33,729 nt of DNA from an uncultured Flavobacteriales bacterium (GCA_950069165.1 CATMIT010000004.1:1-33729), one strand, 5' to 3'; shown: positions 1 to 8,703, counted from the first letter of the stretch. Notes: generated by a model from the sequence alone, not told the origin. Translations and numbers: made by a program.

Positions 1-12
1 ATTATTATTAAT

Positions 13-3000
13 CTAAATATGTGAAGAATGTTTCTTACTATCTTTATTGGTTGCGGTTTCTATTTTGTGAATAAGGTCATCCGTAAGATCGTTAATGTCC
101 AACTTAATTACAACATTCCGAACCTCTTTATCTATTAGCTCTGAAAGCAACTGAATGTCTTTAACCCTAAACTCTAATTGATCCTCATTATAGGGGCGTT
201 TTTGCACTTTACCTTTCACAAACAAAAGCCAGCCTTCATTAAAAAATGCCTTGAAATTTATATAATCATCTCCAAAAATAAAAACCCTTAAATTATCATG
301 GTAATCCTCCAAATAAAGTACCCCATACTTTTTTCCATTCTTTGTTTCCTTATGTTCTACATTTGTAACTACTCCTGAAAGACAAATGTCCTTTCCCAAA
401 ATAGGTGTTAAATTTCTTAAGGTGGAAAGTTCTGCATTACAAAAATTATTTATCTCAAATTTATAATCATCCAAAGGATGACCTGAAATATAAATACCAA
501 CCACTTCTTTTTCCTTAGAAAGCATTTCCATTGTAGACCATGGGTGAGTATTCGGGGCAATAGGGGCTTGCAAGCTGGCCTCTTCCGTGTCGCCAAACAT
601 ATCTACCTGATTGGAACTTTTTGTATCTTGCACCTTGTTGCCAAATTTTATCATTTGCTCAATATAGTTGAGTTCTTTTGTTTTTTCAAAATATTGCGAA
701 CGGAAAAGTTCAAACAAATCAAAACCACCAGAAAGAGCTATACTTTCTAATGTTCTTTTATTGGCAGAGCGTAAATCAATTCGTTTTACAAAATCTTCAA
801 AACAGCTGTAATTACCATTTTCCTTTCTCTCATCAACAATGGCTTCCACTGCTGCTTTTCCCACTCCTTTTATAGCACCCAAACCAAATCGAATTTCTCC
901 CTTTTTGTTTACTGCAAATTTGTAAAAACTTTCATTTACATCTGGCCCTAATACTTTTACCCCCATCCTTTTGCATTCTTCCATAAGTGGCGTTATTCCT
1001 TTAATATCCTTCATGTGATTGGTAAGGATTGCCGCCATTAGTTCAGCCGGATAATGTGCCTTTAGGTAAGCGGTTTGGTAAGCAATTAGGGCATAACAAG
1101 TAGAGTGCGATTTATTAAAAGCGTAAGAAGCAAAAGCCTCCCAATCGGTCCAAATTTTTTCTACAATCTTTATATCAAAACCATTTACTTCACAACCATC
1201 AAAAAACTTAGGTTTTAGGTCGTCCAGAATAGATTTAATTTTTTTACCCATTCCTTTTCTGAGCAGATCGGCTTCTCCTTTTGTAAAGTTGGCTAATTTT
1301 TGAGAAAGGAGCATCACTTGCTCTTGATAAACCGTAATACCGTAAGTAGCAGATAGTATTTCCTTCATTTCTGGTAAATCATACTCAATCTCCTCTTTTC
1401 CGTGTTTTCGTTTGATGTAGTTAGGAATATACTCCATAGGACCAGGTCGGAACAATGCATTCATAGCAATCAAATCATCAAATTTATCCGGCTTTAAATG
1501 CCTAAGATGTGCTCGCATACCATCAGATGAAAATTGAAATATTCCTTTTGTATCTGCCCTTTGAAAAACCTCAAAAGTTTTTTCATCATCAAGGGGAATA
1601 GTATCGATATCTAAATCAATATCGTGTAGTGCTTTAAGGATTTTGATACAATCTTTTATAATGGTTAAATTCTTCAATCCTAAAAAATCCATTTTTAAAA
1701 GCCCCGCTTTTTCTACTACTTCATTGTCAAATTGGGTTACTAAAAGATCAGAATCTTTTGCATTAGCAATAGGAATTAAATCGATAAGTGGCTCAGGTGT
1801 GATTATTACTCCACACGCATGTGTTCCTACATTTCTTACAGAACCCTCCAATTTTCGAGCTTGATTGATGGTTTCTGCTATCAAATCATCTCCCTCTGAT
1901 AATTCTTTCAGCTGTTTAAAATTTGATATCTGATCTCCCTGCAAACTCTTTTTCAATTCCTCAATAGGTGTCTCAAAAAGCTTTTTTAGTTTGGTCAAAT
2001 CCGGAACCAGCTTAGCCACTCTATCTGCTTCATACAAAGGTAAATCGAGCACCCTTGCGGTATCACGAATAGCAGACCTTGCAGCCATTGTACCATAGGT
2101 TATAATTTGTGCTACTCGTTCCCTTCCGTATTTATTGACCACCCAATCGATTACTCTTCCTCTGCCCTCATCATCAAAATCAATATCAATATCAGGAAGA
2201 GAAACCCTTTCAGGATTCAGGAAACGCTCAAAAAGTAAATCGTATTTAAGTGGATCAATATTGGTAATTCTTGTACAGTAAGCCACAATAGAACCTGCTG
2301 CCGAACCCCTTCCAGGCCCAACTGAAACATTCATTTTTCTGGCTTGGGCTACAAAATCTTGAACAATAAGAAAGTAGCCAGGATATCCTGATTTTGCAAT
2401 GGTTTTAAGTTCAAGTTCTATTCTATCTTCAATTTCTTGGGTTATTTCTTCATACCTCAGCTTTGCCCCTTTGTAAGTCAAATGTTTTAAATATACATTT
2501 TCCCCATCCTTTTTTTCTTCTTTTGTAAGGTTTTCTGTAAATGATTCTGGTATATCAAAAGCAGGTAAAAGCACCTCTCTTTTAAGCGAATAAGGTTCTA
2601 TTTTAGCAATAAGCCCTTCTATATTATCAATTGCTTCTGGCAACTCAGAAAAAAGCGATTGCATCTCAGATGAGGATTTGAAATAATATTCCTCATTCGG
2701 AAAACCAAAACGAAAGCCTCTGCCCTTACCGATTGTGGTAGATTGCTGCTCGCCATCTTTCACGCAAAGCAATATGTCATGGGCGTTTGCATCTTCCTTT
2801 TCCAGATAATACACATTATTGGAAGCAATTATTTTTACGCCATATTTTTCAGCAAGCTGAATGAGAACTTTGTTTACATGATTTTCTTCTTCTAAATTAT
2901 GCCTATTTATTTCCACATAAAAATCATCCCCAAACATTTTATGCCACCATATAAATTCTTCTTCTGCTTGCTTTTCGCCAACATTCAAAATTAAGTTAGG

Positions 3001-4215
3001 AATAGCCCCATACAAACTTCCTGTAAGGGCAATTAAATCCTCTTTATACTCAGCAATCAAATCTTTATCTACTCTTGGTACATAATAAAAGCCATCAACA
3101 AAAGCCAAGGAAGATAACTTGGAAAGATTGTGATAACCATTCTTGTTTTTCGCTAAAAAAGGAATTTGAGCACCATTATCTTGCAGGGACTTGCCCTGAT
3201 GATTTTTGCAGACATTTAATTCACAACCCAAAATTGGTTTTAGTTTCATTTGTTCTCCCTCCTTCAAATTTTTATTGATTGGATGACTTAAAACTGCCTC
3301 CACAAATTTGAAGGCGCCAAACATATTGCTGTGGTCAGTTAGGGTAACGGCTGGCATATTTTCATCCACTGCTTTTTGCACTAAGAGTTTGATATTTGGA
3401 GTAGCTTGCAAAACAGAATATTGAGAATGCAAATGCAAATGTGCAAAAACTGAAACAGAAAAAGGTTTGCTTTGTTCAATCTCGGTTTTTTCTTCTATTT
3501 TCTCCTCTTTTTTATGCTGCTCCTTTTCTTCATTTATTGCCTTGTATGGCTCAATATTTAATCCAATCAACTCAATAGGATTTGGATTTTTATCTTTATA
3601 CTTTTGGAATTGCTCAGTACTCATTCCCGCTTTTGAATAGGAGATTACATCCAAGCGTAAAAGTTCTAAAAAGCATCTTGCAGTTGCCTCCACATCAGCT
3701 GATGCATTATGCGCCTCCGCAAAATCTTCTCCAAAAAGTTTTTGGTGTAATTCAATAAGTTTTGGCCATTTGAATTTTCCTCCTCTCCCACCAAGAATCT
3801 GACAATAATCAGTAGCGTCATCTTTGGTGTCAATTGCTGGCATGGATTGTAAAAGGTTGGACTTTTTTTTTCGTAAAAATTCACAACCAACTATGTTATT
3901 GTCGAAGCTAACATTGTGCCCAACTATAAATTTTACCTTTTCCAAATCTTGCATAAATATCTCCAAAACCTCAACAAGTGGCATGCCTTCTTTTTCAGCT
4001 CTATCGGTAGAAATTCCATGAATTTTTGCAGCATTATATGGGATATCAAAGCCTTCTGGCTTTACAATATAATTTTGTACATCAATTAATTTTCCTTCAA
4101 TATCATGCACTTGCCATGCCAATTGCACTAATCTTGGCCAATTGTCAAAATCGGTTAAAGGAGCTTTCCAATTTTGAGGAAGACCTGTAGTTTCCGTGTC
4201 GAATATCAGATACAT
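13..4215 (-). CDS. dnaE: DNA polymerase III alpha subunit with fused N-terminal 3'-5' exonuclease
   Basis: This is the replicative DNA polymerase catalytic subunit, 1400 aa, with proofreading built into the same chain. Residues 1-190 are a DEDDh exonuclease: FDTETTGL gives D6 and E8, a second motif with D105 follows, and HNASAD gives H169 and D174. A charged linker (about 225-250) leads to a PHP domain starting at HLHLHS (H261, H263), with TDH at 293-295 and E332. The polymerase core shows GPGRGSAAG (633-641) and PDIDIDF with the metal-binding pair D677/D679, then MDFLGL as the third-Asp region. An OB-fold lies near the C-terminus. Several late PHP metal ligands are replaced: Q350, S400, N467 and Y469 stand where active PHP domains have His, Cys, Asp and His. 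The ATG start sits directly before the exonuclease fold. The upstream gene ends in a terminator, so dnaE is probably transcribed alone; I see no clear promoter motif. Identification is very secure. Confidence 0.97.
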   Translation of the reverse strand: MYLIFDTETTGLPQNWKAPLTDFDNWPRLVQLAWQVHDIEGKLIDVQNYIVKPEGFDIPYNAAKIHGISTDRAEKEGMPLVEVLEIFMQDLEKVKFIVGHNVSFDNNIVGCEFLRKKKSNLLQSMPAIDTKDDATDYCQILGGRGGKFKWPKLIELHQKLFGEDFAEAHNASADVEATARCFLELLRLDVISYSKAGMSTEQFQKYKDKNPNPIELIGLNIEPYKAINEEKEQHKKEEKIEEKTEIEQSKPFSVSVFAHLHLHSQYSVLQATPNIKLLVQKAVDENMPAVTLTDHSNMFGAFKFVEAVLSHPINKNLKEGEQMKLKPILGCELNVCKNHQGKSLQDNGAQIPFLAKNKNGYHNLSKLSSLAFVDGFYYVPRVDKDLIAEYKEDLIALTGSLYGAIPNLILNVGEKQAEEEFIWWHKMFGDDFYVEINRHNLEEENHVNKVLIQLAEKYGVKIIASNNVYYLEKEDANAHDILLCVKDGEQQSTTIGKGRGFRFGFPNEEYYFKSSSEMQSLFSELPEAIDNIEGLIAKIEPYSLKREVLLPAFDIPESFTENLTKEEKKDGENVYLKHLTYKGAKLRYEEITQEIEDRIELELKTIAKSGYPGYFLIVQDFVAQARKMNVSVGPGRGSAAGSIVAYCTRITNIDPLKYDLLFERFLNPERVSLPDIDIDFDDEGRGRVIDWVVNKYGRERVAQIITYGTMAARSAIRDTARVLDLPLYEADRVAKLVPDLTKLKKLFETPIEELKKSLQGDQISNFKQLKELSEGDDLIAETINQARKLEGSVRNVGTHACGVIITPEPLIDLIPIANAKDSDLLVTQFDNEVVEKAGLLKMDFLGLKNLTIIKDCIKILKALHDIDLDIDTIPLDDEKTFEVFQRADTKGIFQFSSDGMRAHLRHLKPDKFDDLIAMNALFRPGPMEYIPNYIKRKHGKEEIEYDLPEMKEILSATYGITVYQEQVMLLSQKLANFTKGEADLLRKGMGKKIKSILDDLKPKFFDGCEVNGFDIKIVEKIWTDWEAFASYAFNKSHSTCYALIAYQTAYLKAHYPAELMAAILTNHMKDIKGITPLMEECKRMGVKVLGPDVNESFYKFAVNKKGEIRFGLGAIKGVGKAAVEAIVDERKENGNYSCFEDFVKRIDLRSANKRTLESIALSGGFDLFELFRSQYFEKTKELNYIEQMIKFGNKVQDTKSSNQVDMFGDTEEASLQAPIAPNTHPWSTMEMLSKEKEVVGIYISGHPLDDYKFEINNFCNAELSTLRNLTPILGKDICLSGVVTNVEHKETKNGKKYGVLYLEDYHDNLRVFIFGDDYINFKAFFNEGWLLFVKGKVQKRPYNEDQLEFRVKDIQLLSELIDKEVRNVVIKLDINDLTDDLIHKIETATNKDSKKHSSHI

Positions 4216-4383
4216 AAATAAATTTTAAAAGCTCAAATTTGAGAAGTGTAAATGTAGAAAAACAAAAAAAGTCAACCATTTAGTTTTTGACTGACTTTTG
4301 AAAAAGTTAATAACTTTTGGAATTAGACTAAAAGAAATTAGATATGAGATAATAGATTAATCATTTTATTCACAATGACAATA

Positions 4384-4426
4384 TCCCTCTCCCAATTCTT
4401 AGGGTATCCCCTTTTTAAGGGAGAAG
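4384..4426. repeat. GC-rich palindromic patch in AT-rich spacer
   Basis: In the 272-base spacer upstream of dnaE, a C-run/G-run patch stands out from its AT-rich surroundings: TCCCTCTCCC at 4384-4393, then AGGG, TCCCC and AAGGGAGAAG up to 4426. The outer blocks (CCTCTCCC and GGGAGAAG) can pair with one mismatch, and an inner CCCTT/AAGGG pair exists. It resembles the small C/G-rich palindromic elements scattered between Bacteroidota genes. With one copy here, its repeat nature is inference. Confidence 0.3.
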
Positions 4427-4434
4427 TTACAACT

Positions 4435-4463
4435 AAAAAAGCCGAGCATTGCTCGGCTTTAAT
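4435..4463 (-). terminator. Rho-independent terminator after the cysteine synthase-like gene
   Basis: A perfect 7-bp stem, GCCGAGC / GCTCGGC (4441-4447 and 4451-4457) with loop ATT, is flanked by A6 on the left and TTTAATTTTT on the right. Read on the minus strand the stem is followed by TTTTTT, ending transcription from 4488-5462 before dnaE. It could also act weakly in the other direction. Confidence 0.8.
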
Positions 4464-4478
4464 TTTTATCTGTAGTCT

Positions 4479-4499
4479 AAATTCTTATTATAAGAATTT
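4479..4499 (-). repeat. Hairpin whose loop is the stop codon
   Basis: Two perfect 9-base arms, AAATTCTTA (4479-4487) and TAAGAATTT (4491-4499), flank three bases that are exactly the TAA stop codon of the upstream-transcribed gene. The stem is all A/T except one G-C pair, so stability is modest. It lies about 20 bases before the strong terminator stem on the same transcript. Confidence 0.55.
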
Positions 4500-5462
4500 C
4501 ATTTTCTTCATCCAATCATCATTAAAGAGCTTGCCAACATAACGTGTACCATGGTCGTGAAAAATAACAACCACCACATCCTGTTTTGTAAAATTATCTT
4601 TTAATTGATTAATCCCAGCCACTGCACTTCCTGCTGAATAGCCTACTAGAATTCCTTCCTCACGAGCTAATCTTCTTGCCATAATTGCACCATCTTTATC
4701 ATTCACTTTTTCAAAATGATCAATTAAAGAAAAATTGACATTTTCTGGCAATATATCTTCTCCAATTCCTTCTGTAATGTAGGGATAAATTTCATTTTTA
4801 TCAAACTCGCCTGTTTCATGGTATTTTTTAAAAACTGAACCATAAGTATCAATCCCCCAAACTTTAATATTTGGATTTTGTTCTTTTAAGTATTTTGCCG
4901 TTCCTGAAACTGTTCCACCAGTACCAACCCCAACAACCAAATGGGTGATTTTACCATCCGTTTGTTTCCAAATTTCAGGACCAGTGCTTTCATAATGTGC
5001 AAGCGTATTTGACAAATTATCATACTGATTTACATACCAAGAATTTAGCGTTTCCTTGGTTAATCTTTTGGCCACTGAATAATAAGAAAGCTTACTTTCA
5101 GGTGGAACATCTGTTGGGCAAACCACCACCTCAGCACCCATAGCACGCAAAACATCCATCTTTTCTTTGGATTGCTTGTCAGCCATTACAAAAATACATT
5201 TATACCCCTTCTGGATGGCAACCAGTGCCAACCCCATGCCTGTATTCCCAGAAGTTCCTTCAATAATTGTTCCTCCCTTTTTTAATCTCCCATCTTTTTC
5301 TGCATCTTCAATCATTTTTAAAGCCATCCTATCTTTTATGGAATGCCCAGGATTAAAGGTTTCCACTTTTGCCAAAACCAAGGCGTCCGTTACCACTACT
5401 TTATTGAGCTTAATTAGTGGCGTGTTACCTATTGTTTCTATGATGTTATTGTAATAGTTCAT
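4488..5462 (-). CDS. PLP-dependent cystathionine beta-synthase / cysteine synthase family enzyme (catalytic core only)
   Basis: A fold-type II PLP enzyme of 324 aa that makes or uses a C-S bond from serine or O-acetylserine in cytosolic sulfur amino acid metabolism. The PLP lysine is K43 in NPGHSIKDR, the substrate loop is TSGNTG (70-75), and the phosphate loop GTGGT is at 180-184. EGIGEDILP and the C-terminal segment RYVGKLFNDDWM resemble cystathionine beta-synthase more than CysK. The chain stops where longer CBS proteins continue into paired CBS regulatory domains, so only the catalytic core is present. It is monocistronic: a -7-like box lies upstream and a terminator downstream. Substrate (serine plus homocysteine, or O-acetylserine plus sulfide) cannot be decided from sequence, so no symbol is given. 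Confidence 0.9.
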   Translation of the reverse strand: MNYYNNIIETIGNTPLIKLNKVVVTDALVLAKVETFNPGHSIKDRMALKMIEDAEKDGRLKKGGTIIEGTSGNTGMGLALVAIQKGYKCIFVMADKQSKEKMDVLRAMGAEVVVCPTDVPPESKLSYYSVAKRLTKETLNSWYVNQYDNLSNTLAHYESTGPEIWKQTDGKITHLVVGVGTGGTVSGTAKYLKEQNPNIKVWGIDTYGSVFKKYHETGEFDKNEIYPYITEGIGEDILPENVNFSLIDHFEKVNDKDGAIMARRLAREEGILVGYSAGSAVAGINQLKDNFTKQDVVVVIFHDHGTRYVGKLFNDDWMKKMKFL

Positions 5463-5490
5463 TAAAATTTATCTTAAATTTTTGGTGGTG

Positions 5491-5498
5491 CAAAACTA
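5491..5498 (-). promoter_or_regulatory. Candidate -7 element for the cysteine synthase-like gene
   Basis: On the minus strand TAGTTTTG matches the Bacteroidota -7 consensus TAnnTTTG, 28 bases before the ATG at 5462. It sits in the loop of an imperfect inverted repeat (TTTTGGT at 5480-5486, ACCAAAA at 5498-5504) that also overlaps the end of the upstream permease gene. No good -33 TTG is visible at normal spacing, so support is weak. Confidence 0.3.
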
Positions 5499-5505
5499 CC
5501 AAAAT

Positions 5506-6729
5506 TTACTCAAACCTTATTGCTTTAATTGGAGTGATTTTAGTAATAAGAAAGGTCGGTAAAATTAGCATCAAAAGGCAAATAAACATGGCTCCAAAAT
5601 TTAGTAGTATCACATCTGTAAAAGTAAAATATATAGGCACAGAACTCATGTAATATGTTGCCGGATCTAAACTAATAATATGAAAATATTTTTGGGATAA
5701 AGCCATCCCAAGCCCTAATAGATTTCCCCAAAATAATCCTTTTGCAATAAGGTAAGTAGCATTGTATAAAAACACCTTTCTGACCGACCAATTGCTTTGA
5801 CCAATTGCTTTGAGTATTCCTATGAGTTTGGTGCGTTCTAAAATAAGAATTAAAAGTGCTGTAATGATATTGATTCCTGCAACAATTAGCATTAAAAAAA
5901 TAATAACATTTACATTGATATCCTGCAATTTGAGCCAATCAAAAATTTGAGGATTTATCTCTTTTATACTTTGTGCGTTTAAATCGTAATAGATTTTTTC
6001 ATCCACCATCTGGGTTTGAGCATCCAAATTATCAAAATTACTGATCGTAATTTCAAAACCACCAACAGAATCGCTTCCCCAATTATTCAAATTTTGAATG
6101 TGCCTTATATCACCAAAAACATAGAGATCATCAAACTCCTGCAAATTGGTAGCATAAATTCCAGAAACAACAAACTTTCGAACTCTTGGAGGATCCTGCA
6201 CAAAATACATAATGAGTTTTTCTTCTAATTGTAAAGCCAATAAATCCGCAATCTTTTTAGAAATCAATACTCTGCTTGAAGTTAGGGTGTCATTGTAAAT
6301 AGGCACTTTTCCTTCTACTAAATTACTTTCAAAAAAAGAAGAATTAAAATCACTACCTACCCCTTTTAATACCACACCATGAATTTCATCTTTAGTTTTA
6401 ATAATGCCAGCTTTTGTGGCAAAAACCTGAATATGCTGTATCCCATCTTCCTGTTCAATTGTAGGATAAAAATCCTGATTTTTGCTTATCGCCCCAGTTT
6501 CATAAGAATTATTATTAGAAAAATTGGTGATTTGAATATGCGATCCAAAACCTATAACTTTGTCGGCAATGTCCTTTTTGAAACCTTTAACAACCCCAAT
6601 GGAAATGAGCATCACTGCCACCGAAAGTGCAATAGCCAAAATTGCTATGCGAATTATGGGGCGAGAAAGGCGATTATTCCCTTCCTTTGCGCTTATCAAT
6701 CGCTTTGCTATAAAATATTCTACATTCAT
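5506..6729 (-). CDS. LolC/LolE-type lipoprotein-releasing ABC transporter permease
   Basis: An inner-membrane permease of the FtsX/MacB superfamily, 407 aa. TM1 is at about residues 27-48 after a short basic N-terminus; a long periplasmic domain follows (about 50-270); TM2-TM4 are at about 273-297, 318-345 and 372-395. The cytoplasmic motif after TM2, ERTKLIGILKAIG (from 298), is typical of LolC/LolE and would contact the LolD ATPase. The expected role is extraction of lipoproteins from the inner membrane for transfer to LolA. No lolD ATPase lies nearby. The ATG start is eight bases from the start codon of a divergent gene, so its promoter must lie inside that neighbour. An AATATTTGC sequence there (around 6753-6760) is a near match to the -7 consensus. 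LolC versus LolE cannot be assigned. Confidence 0.9.
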   Translation of the reverse strand: MNVEYFIAKRLISAKEGNNRLSRPIIRIAILAIALSVAVMLISIGVVKGFKKDIADKVIGFGSHIQITNFSNNNSYETGAISKNQDFYPTIEQEDGIQHIQVFATKAGIIKTKDEIHGVVLKGVGSDFNSSFFESNLVEGKVPIYNDTLTSSRVLISKKIADLLALQLEEKLIMYFVQDPPRVRKFVVSGIYATNLQEFDDLYVFGDIRHIQNLNNWGSDSVGGFEITISNFDNLDAQTQMVDEKIYYDLNAQSIKEINPQIFDWLKLQDINVNVIIFLMLIVAGINIITALLILILERTKLIGILKAIGQSNWSVRKVFLYNATYLIAKGLFWGNLLGLGMALSQKYFHIISLDPATYYMSSVPIYFTFTDVILLNFGAMFICLLMLILPTFLITKITPIKAIRFE

Positions 6730-6737
6730 AAATACGG

Positions 6738-7880
6738 ATGGCTAAAATAACGCAAATATTCCTTTTAATTTCCTGCTGCTTACTTTTTAGTTGCCAAAAA
6801 GAAAAAATCCTAAAATTAGGAGCTGAACAAACAGAAAGCTACTTACCGCTTTTGAAAGATAAAAAAGTAGGCGTTATAGGCAATCAAACTTCTAGGATTG
6901 GTACTACACACTTGGTAGACAGCTTACTTAGCTTAGGAGTAGATATAGTAAAAGTATTTTCCCCAGAACATGGCTTTAGAGGAAAGGAAGATGCAGGAGC
7001 AAAAATTGAAGATGGAATAGATGTAAAAACAGGACTTCCTATTATCTCTCTTTATGGTAGCAATAAAAAACCTTATGCAGAACAATTAGAAGGAATAGAT
7101 ATTTTACTATTTGACATACAAGATGTGGGAGTACGATTTTACACTTATATTTCTACACTACACTATGTAATGGAAGCGGCAGCAGAAAACAACATAAAAG
7201 TAATAGTACTAGACAGGCCCAACCCAAACGGACATTATGTTGATGGCCCCATTCTGGATACTACTTTCCAATCTTTTGTGGGGATGCATCCTATACCCAT
7301 TGTGCATGGAATGACTGTTGGTGAATATGCTAAAATGATAAATGGTGAGGGTTGGATTTCCATCAACTGTAATTTAACTGTTATTGAAATGGAAAATTAC
7401 ACCCATGAAATGACTTATGACTTACCGATAAAACCTTCTCCTAATTTACCCAATGTTAGAGCAATTAATTTGTACCCTAGCCTTTGTTTGTTTGAAGGAA
7501 CAAGCATAAGTATTGGTAGGGGAACTGATTCTCCTTTTCAGCATTTTGGAGCGCCTTATTTGGAAAGCAACTATTCCTTTACCCCTGAAAGTAGAGATGG
7601 AAGTAAGTTTCCTAAACATGAAAATATAGAATGCTTTGGAACAGATTTACGCTTTCAGGAAAACTATTTGACTGCCATAAACTTAAATTGGGTAGTTGAA
7701 TCTTACAAGCAATGTCCTGAAAAAGAGAATTTCTTCAATACCTTTTTTGATAAACTAGCAGGAACAAATCAACTAAGATTACAAATTATAGCAGGGAAAA
7801 CAGCCAAAGAAATTAAAGAGACTTGGGAAGAGGGACTAGATAAGTTCAGGAAAATAAGAAAGAAGTATTTGATTTACTAA
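6738..7880 (+). CDS. DUF1343 lipoprotein, NamZ-like exo-beta-N-acetylmuramidase family
   Basis: A 380-aa exported lipoprotein: hydrophobic residues 5-17 end in a lipobox with C19 (LFSC), so it is likely anchored in the envelope. Family motifs (PF07075) are clear: SPEHGFRG at 75-82, DIQDVG followed by RFYTYIST at 126-140, and DRPNPNG at 159-165. Characterised members (NamZ) remove terminal MurNAc from peptidoglycan fragments, which fits wall recycling, but the activity here is inferred from family. It starts eight bases from the divergent permease start. The signal peptide fixes the start, so the promoter must overlap that neighbour's coding sequence. Its stop codon overlaps that of a small convergent gene. 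Confidence 0.88.
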   Translation: MAKITQIFLLISCCLLFSCQKEKILKLGAEQTESYLPLLKDKKVGVIGNQTSRIGTTHLVDSLLSLGVDIVKVFSPEHGFRGKEDAGAKIEDGIDVKTGLPIISLYGSNKKPYAEQLEGIDILLFDIQDVGVRFYTYISTLHYVMEAAAENNIKVIVLDRPNPNGHYVDGPILDTTFQSFVGMHPIPIVHGMTVGEYAKMINGEGWISINCNLTVIEMENYTHEMTYDLPIKPSPNLPNVRAINLYPSLCLFEGTSISIGRGTDSPFQHFGAPYLESNYSFTPESRDGSKFPKHENIECFGTDLRFQENYLTAINLNWVVESYKQCPEKENFFNTFFDKLAGTNQLRLQIIAGKTAKEIKETWEEGLDKFRKIRKKYLIY

Positions 7881-8053
7881 ACCTGCTTTCCTTTAATTAA
7901 ATATTTTCCAATAATCAAAAAGCCAAATCCAATAATAAAAATAATCATAGGTATATAATATTCGGGATCTACAGCATAGAACTCTTGAAATATTCCATTA
8001 ATTATACTTAGTGATAAAATTAGATAAGCGAGATAATTAACTGTTTTTTTCAT
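7877..8053 (-). CDS. Small two-TM membrane protein, unrecognised (58 aa)
   Basis: An ATG-initiated frame of 58 codons plus TAG on the minus strand, found by hand translation. The product begins MKKTVNYLAYLILS and contains two hydrophobic stretches (about 7-22 and 34-53), separated by an acidic, tyrosine-rich turn (FYAVDPEYY), and ends in KGKQV. This is a plausible layout for a small inner-membrane protein of two helices. It fills almost the whole spacer between the DUF1343 gene and the Cys-cluster gene. Its TAG stop and the TAA of the convergent DUF1343 gene share the four bases CTAA (7877-7880). I recognise no family and see no promoter motif. Confidence 0.6.
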   Translation of the reverse strand: MKKTVNYLAYLILSLSIINGIFQEFYAVDPEYYIPMIIFIIGFGFLIIGKYLIKGKQV

Positions 8054-8160
8054 AGGTTATTTATCTATGTTTTTAGTTAACGCAATAACAATTAGGTTAG
8101 TGCAAATTGACAAACAAAGTCATAACATCTCCGATAACTTACTACAAGTTCGCCAATTTC

Positions 8161-8652
8161 TTAAAATTCCTTTTTCAGTTTTTCTACAATTTCAAAAACT
8201 GCAGGACAAACCTCAATATTCTTTTCTGTAAGTTTTAGCAGTTGATGTTGCTTTATTCTATCGGTATGCGGAAATTCACGGCAAGCCTTTGGACGCACTT
8301 GATAAATACTACAGTAATTATCTGCTCCCAAAAAAGTACAAGGCAAAGATTGCAATACATAATCCCTATCCTCATCAATACGCAAATACGTTTCAGTAAA
8401 TTCGGAGGGTTTTATCCGGAGGTGTTTTGAAATTCTGCTAATATCCTTATCCGTAAATAAAGGACCAGTAGTGGTGCAACAATTCGCACATTTCAGGCAA
8501 TCAGTACAAGCAAAAACCTCCTCATGTAAAGGATGAATTAACTTATCCAATACCTTTGGTTTTACTTTTTTTAAGCGCTTGAAAAACTGCTGATTTTCCT
8601 TGCGTTTTAATATTACTTGCTCTTTATGTTTTATTAAAAAATAATCCGGCAA
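8161..8652 (-). CDS. YkgJ-type zinc/iron-chelating cysteine-cluster protein
   Basis: A 163-aa cytosolic protein of the YkgJ/CxxCxxCC family (PF03692). The metal-binding cluster CTDCLKCANCC lies near residue 50, and a second half has CTF, YCSIY and RPKACREFP. These eight or so cysteines probably bind zinc or an Fe-S cluster; the biochemical role of the family is unclear. The basic N-terminal 45 residues are specific to this type. No ATG is available: the frame is closed upstream by a stop with only TTG (8650-8652) at a sensible position and no Met before the cluster, so TTG is the likely start. It lies 51 bases downstream of the E2 gene on the same strand and may be its co-transcript. Confidence 0.82.
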   Translation of the reverse strand: MPDYFLIKHKEQVILKRKENQQFFKRLKKVKPKVLDKLIHPLHEEVFACTDCLKCANCCTTTGPLFTDKDISRISKHLRIKPSEFTETYLRIDEDRDYVLQSLPCTFLGADNYCSIYQVRPKACREFPHTDRIKQHQLLKLTEKNIEVCPAVFEIVEKLKKEF

Positions 8653-8703
8653 TAGGTTAGATGTTAAGTTTATAAATTATTACAAATACCAAACAGTTAA
8701 CTT

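Noticed and set aside
4232..4243. 12-bp perfect palindrome CTCAAATTTGAG upstream of dnaE as an operator
   Set aside because: Palindromes of this length are expected several times by chance in a window this size; there is no second copy nearby and no regulator to link it to.
5463..5505. SAM-type riboswitch before the cysteine synthase-like gene
   Set aside because: The spacer to the preceding gene is about 43 bases and shows only an AT-rich inverted repeat, too short for any known sulfur riboswitch.
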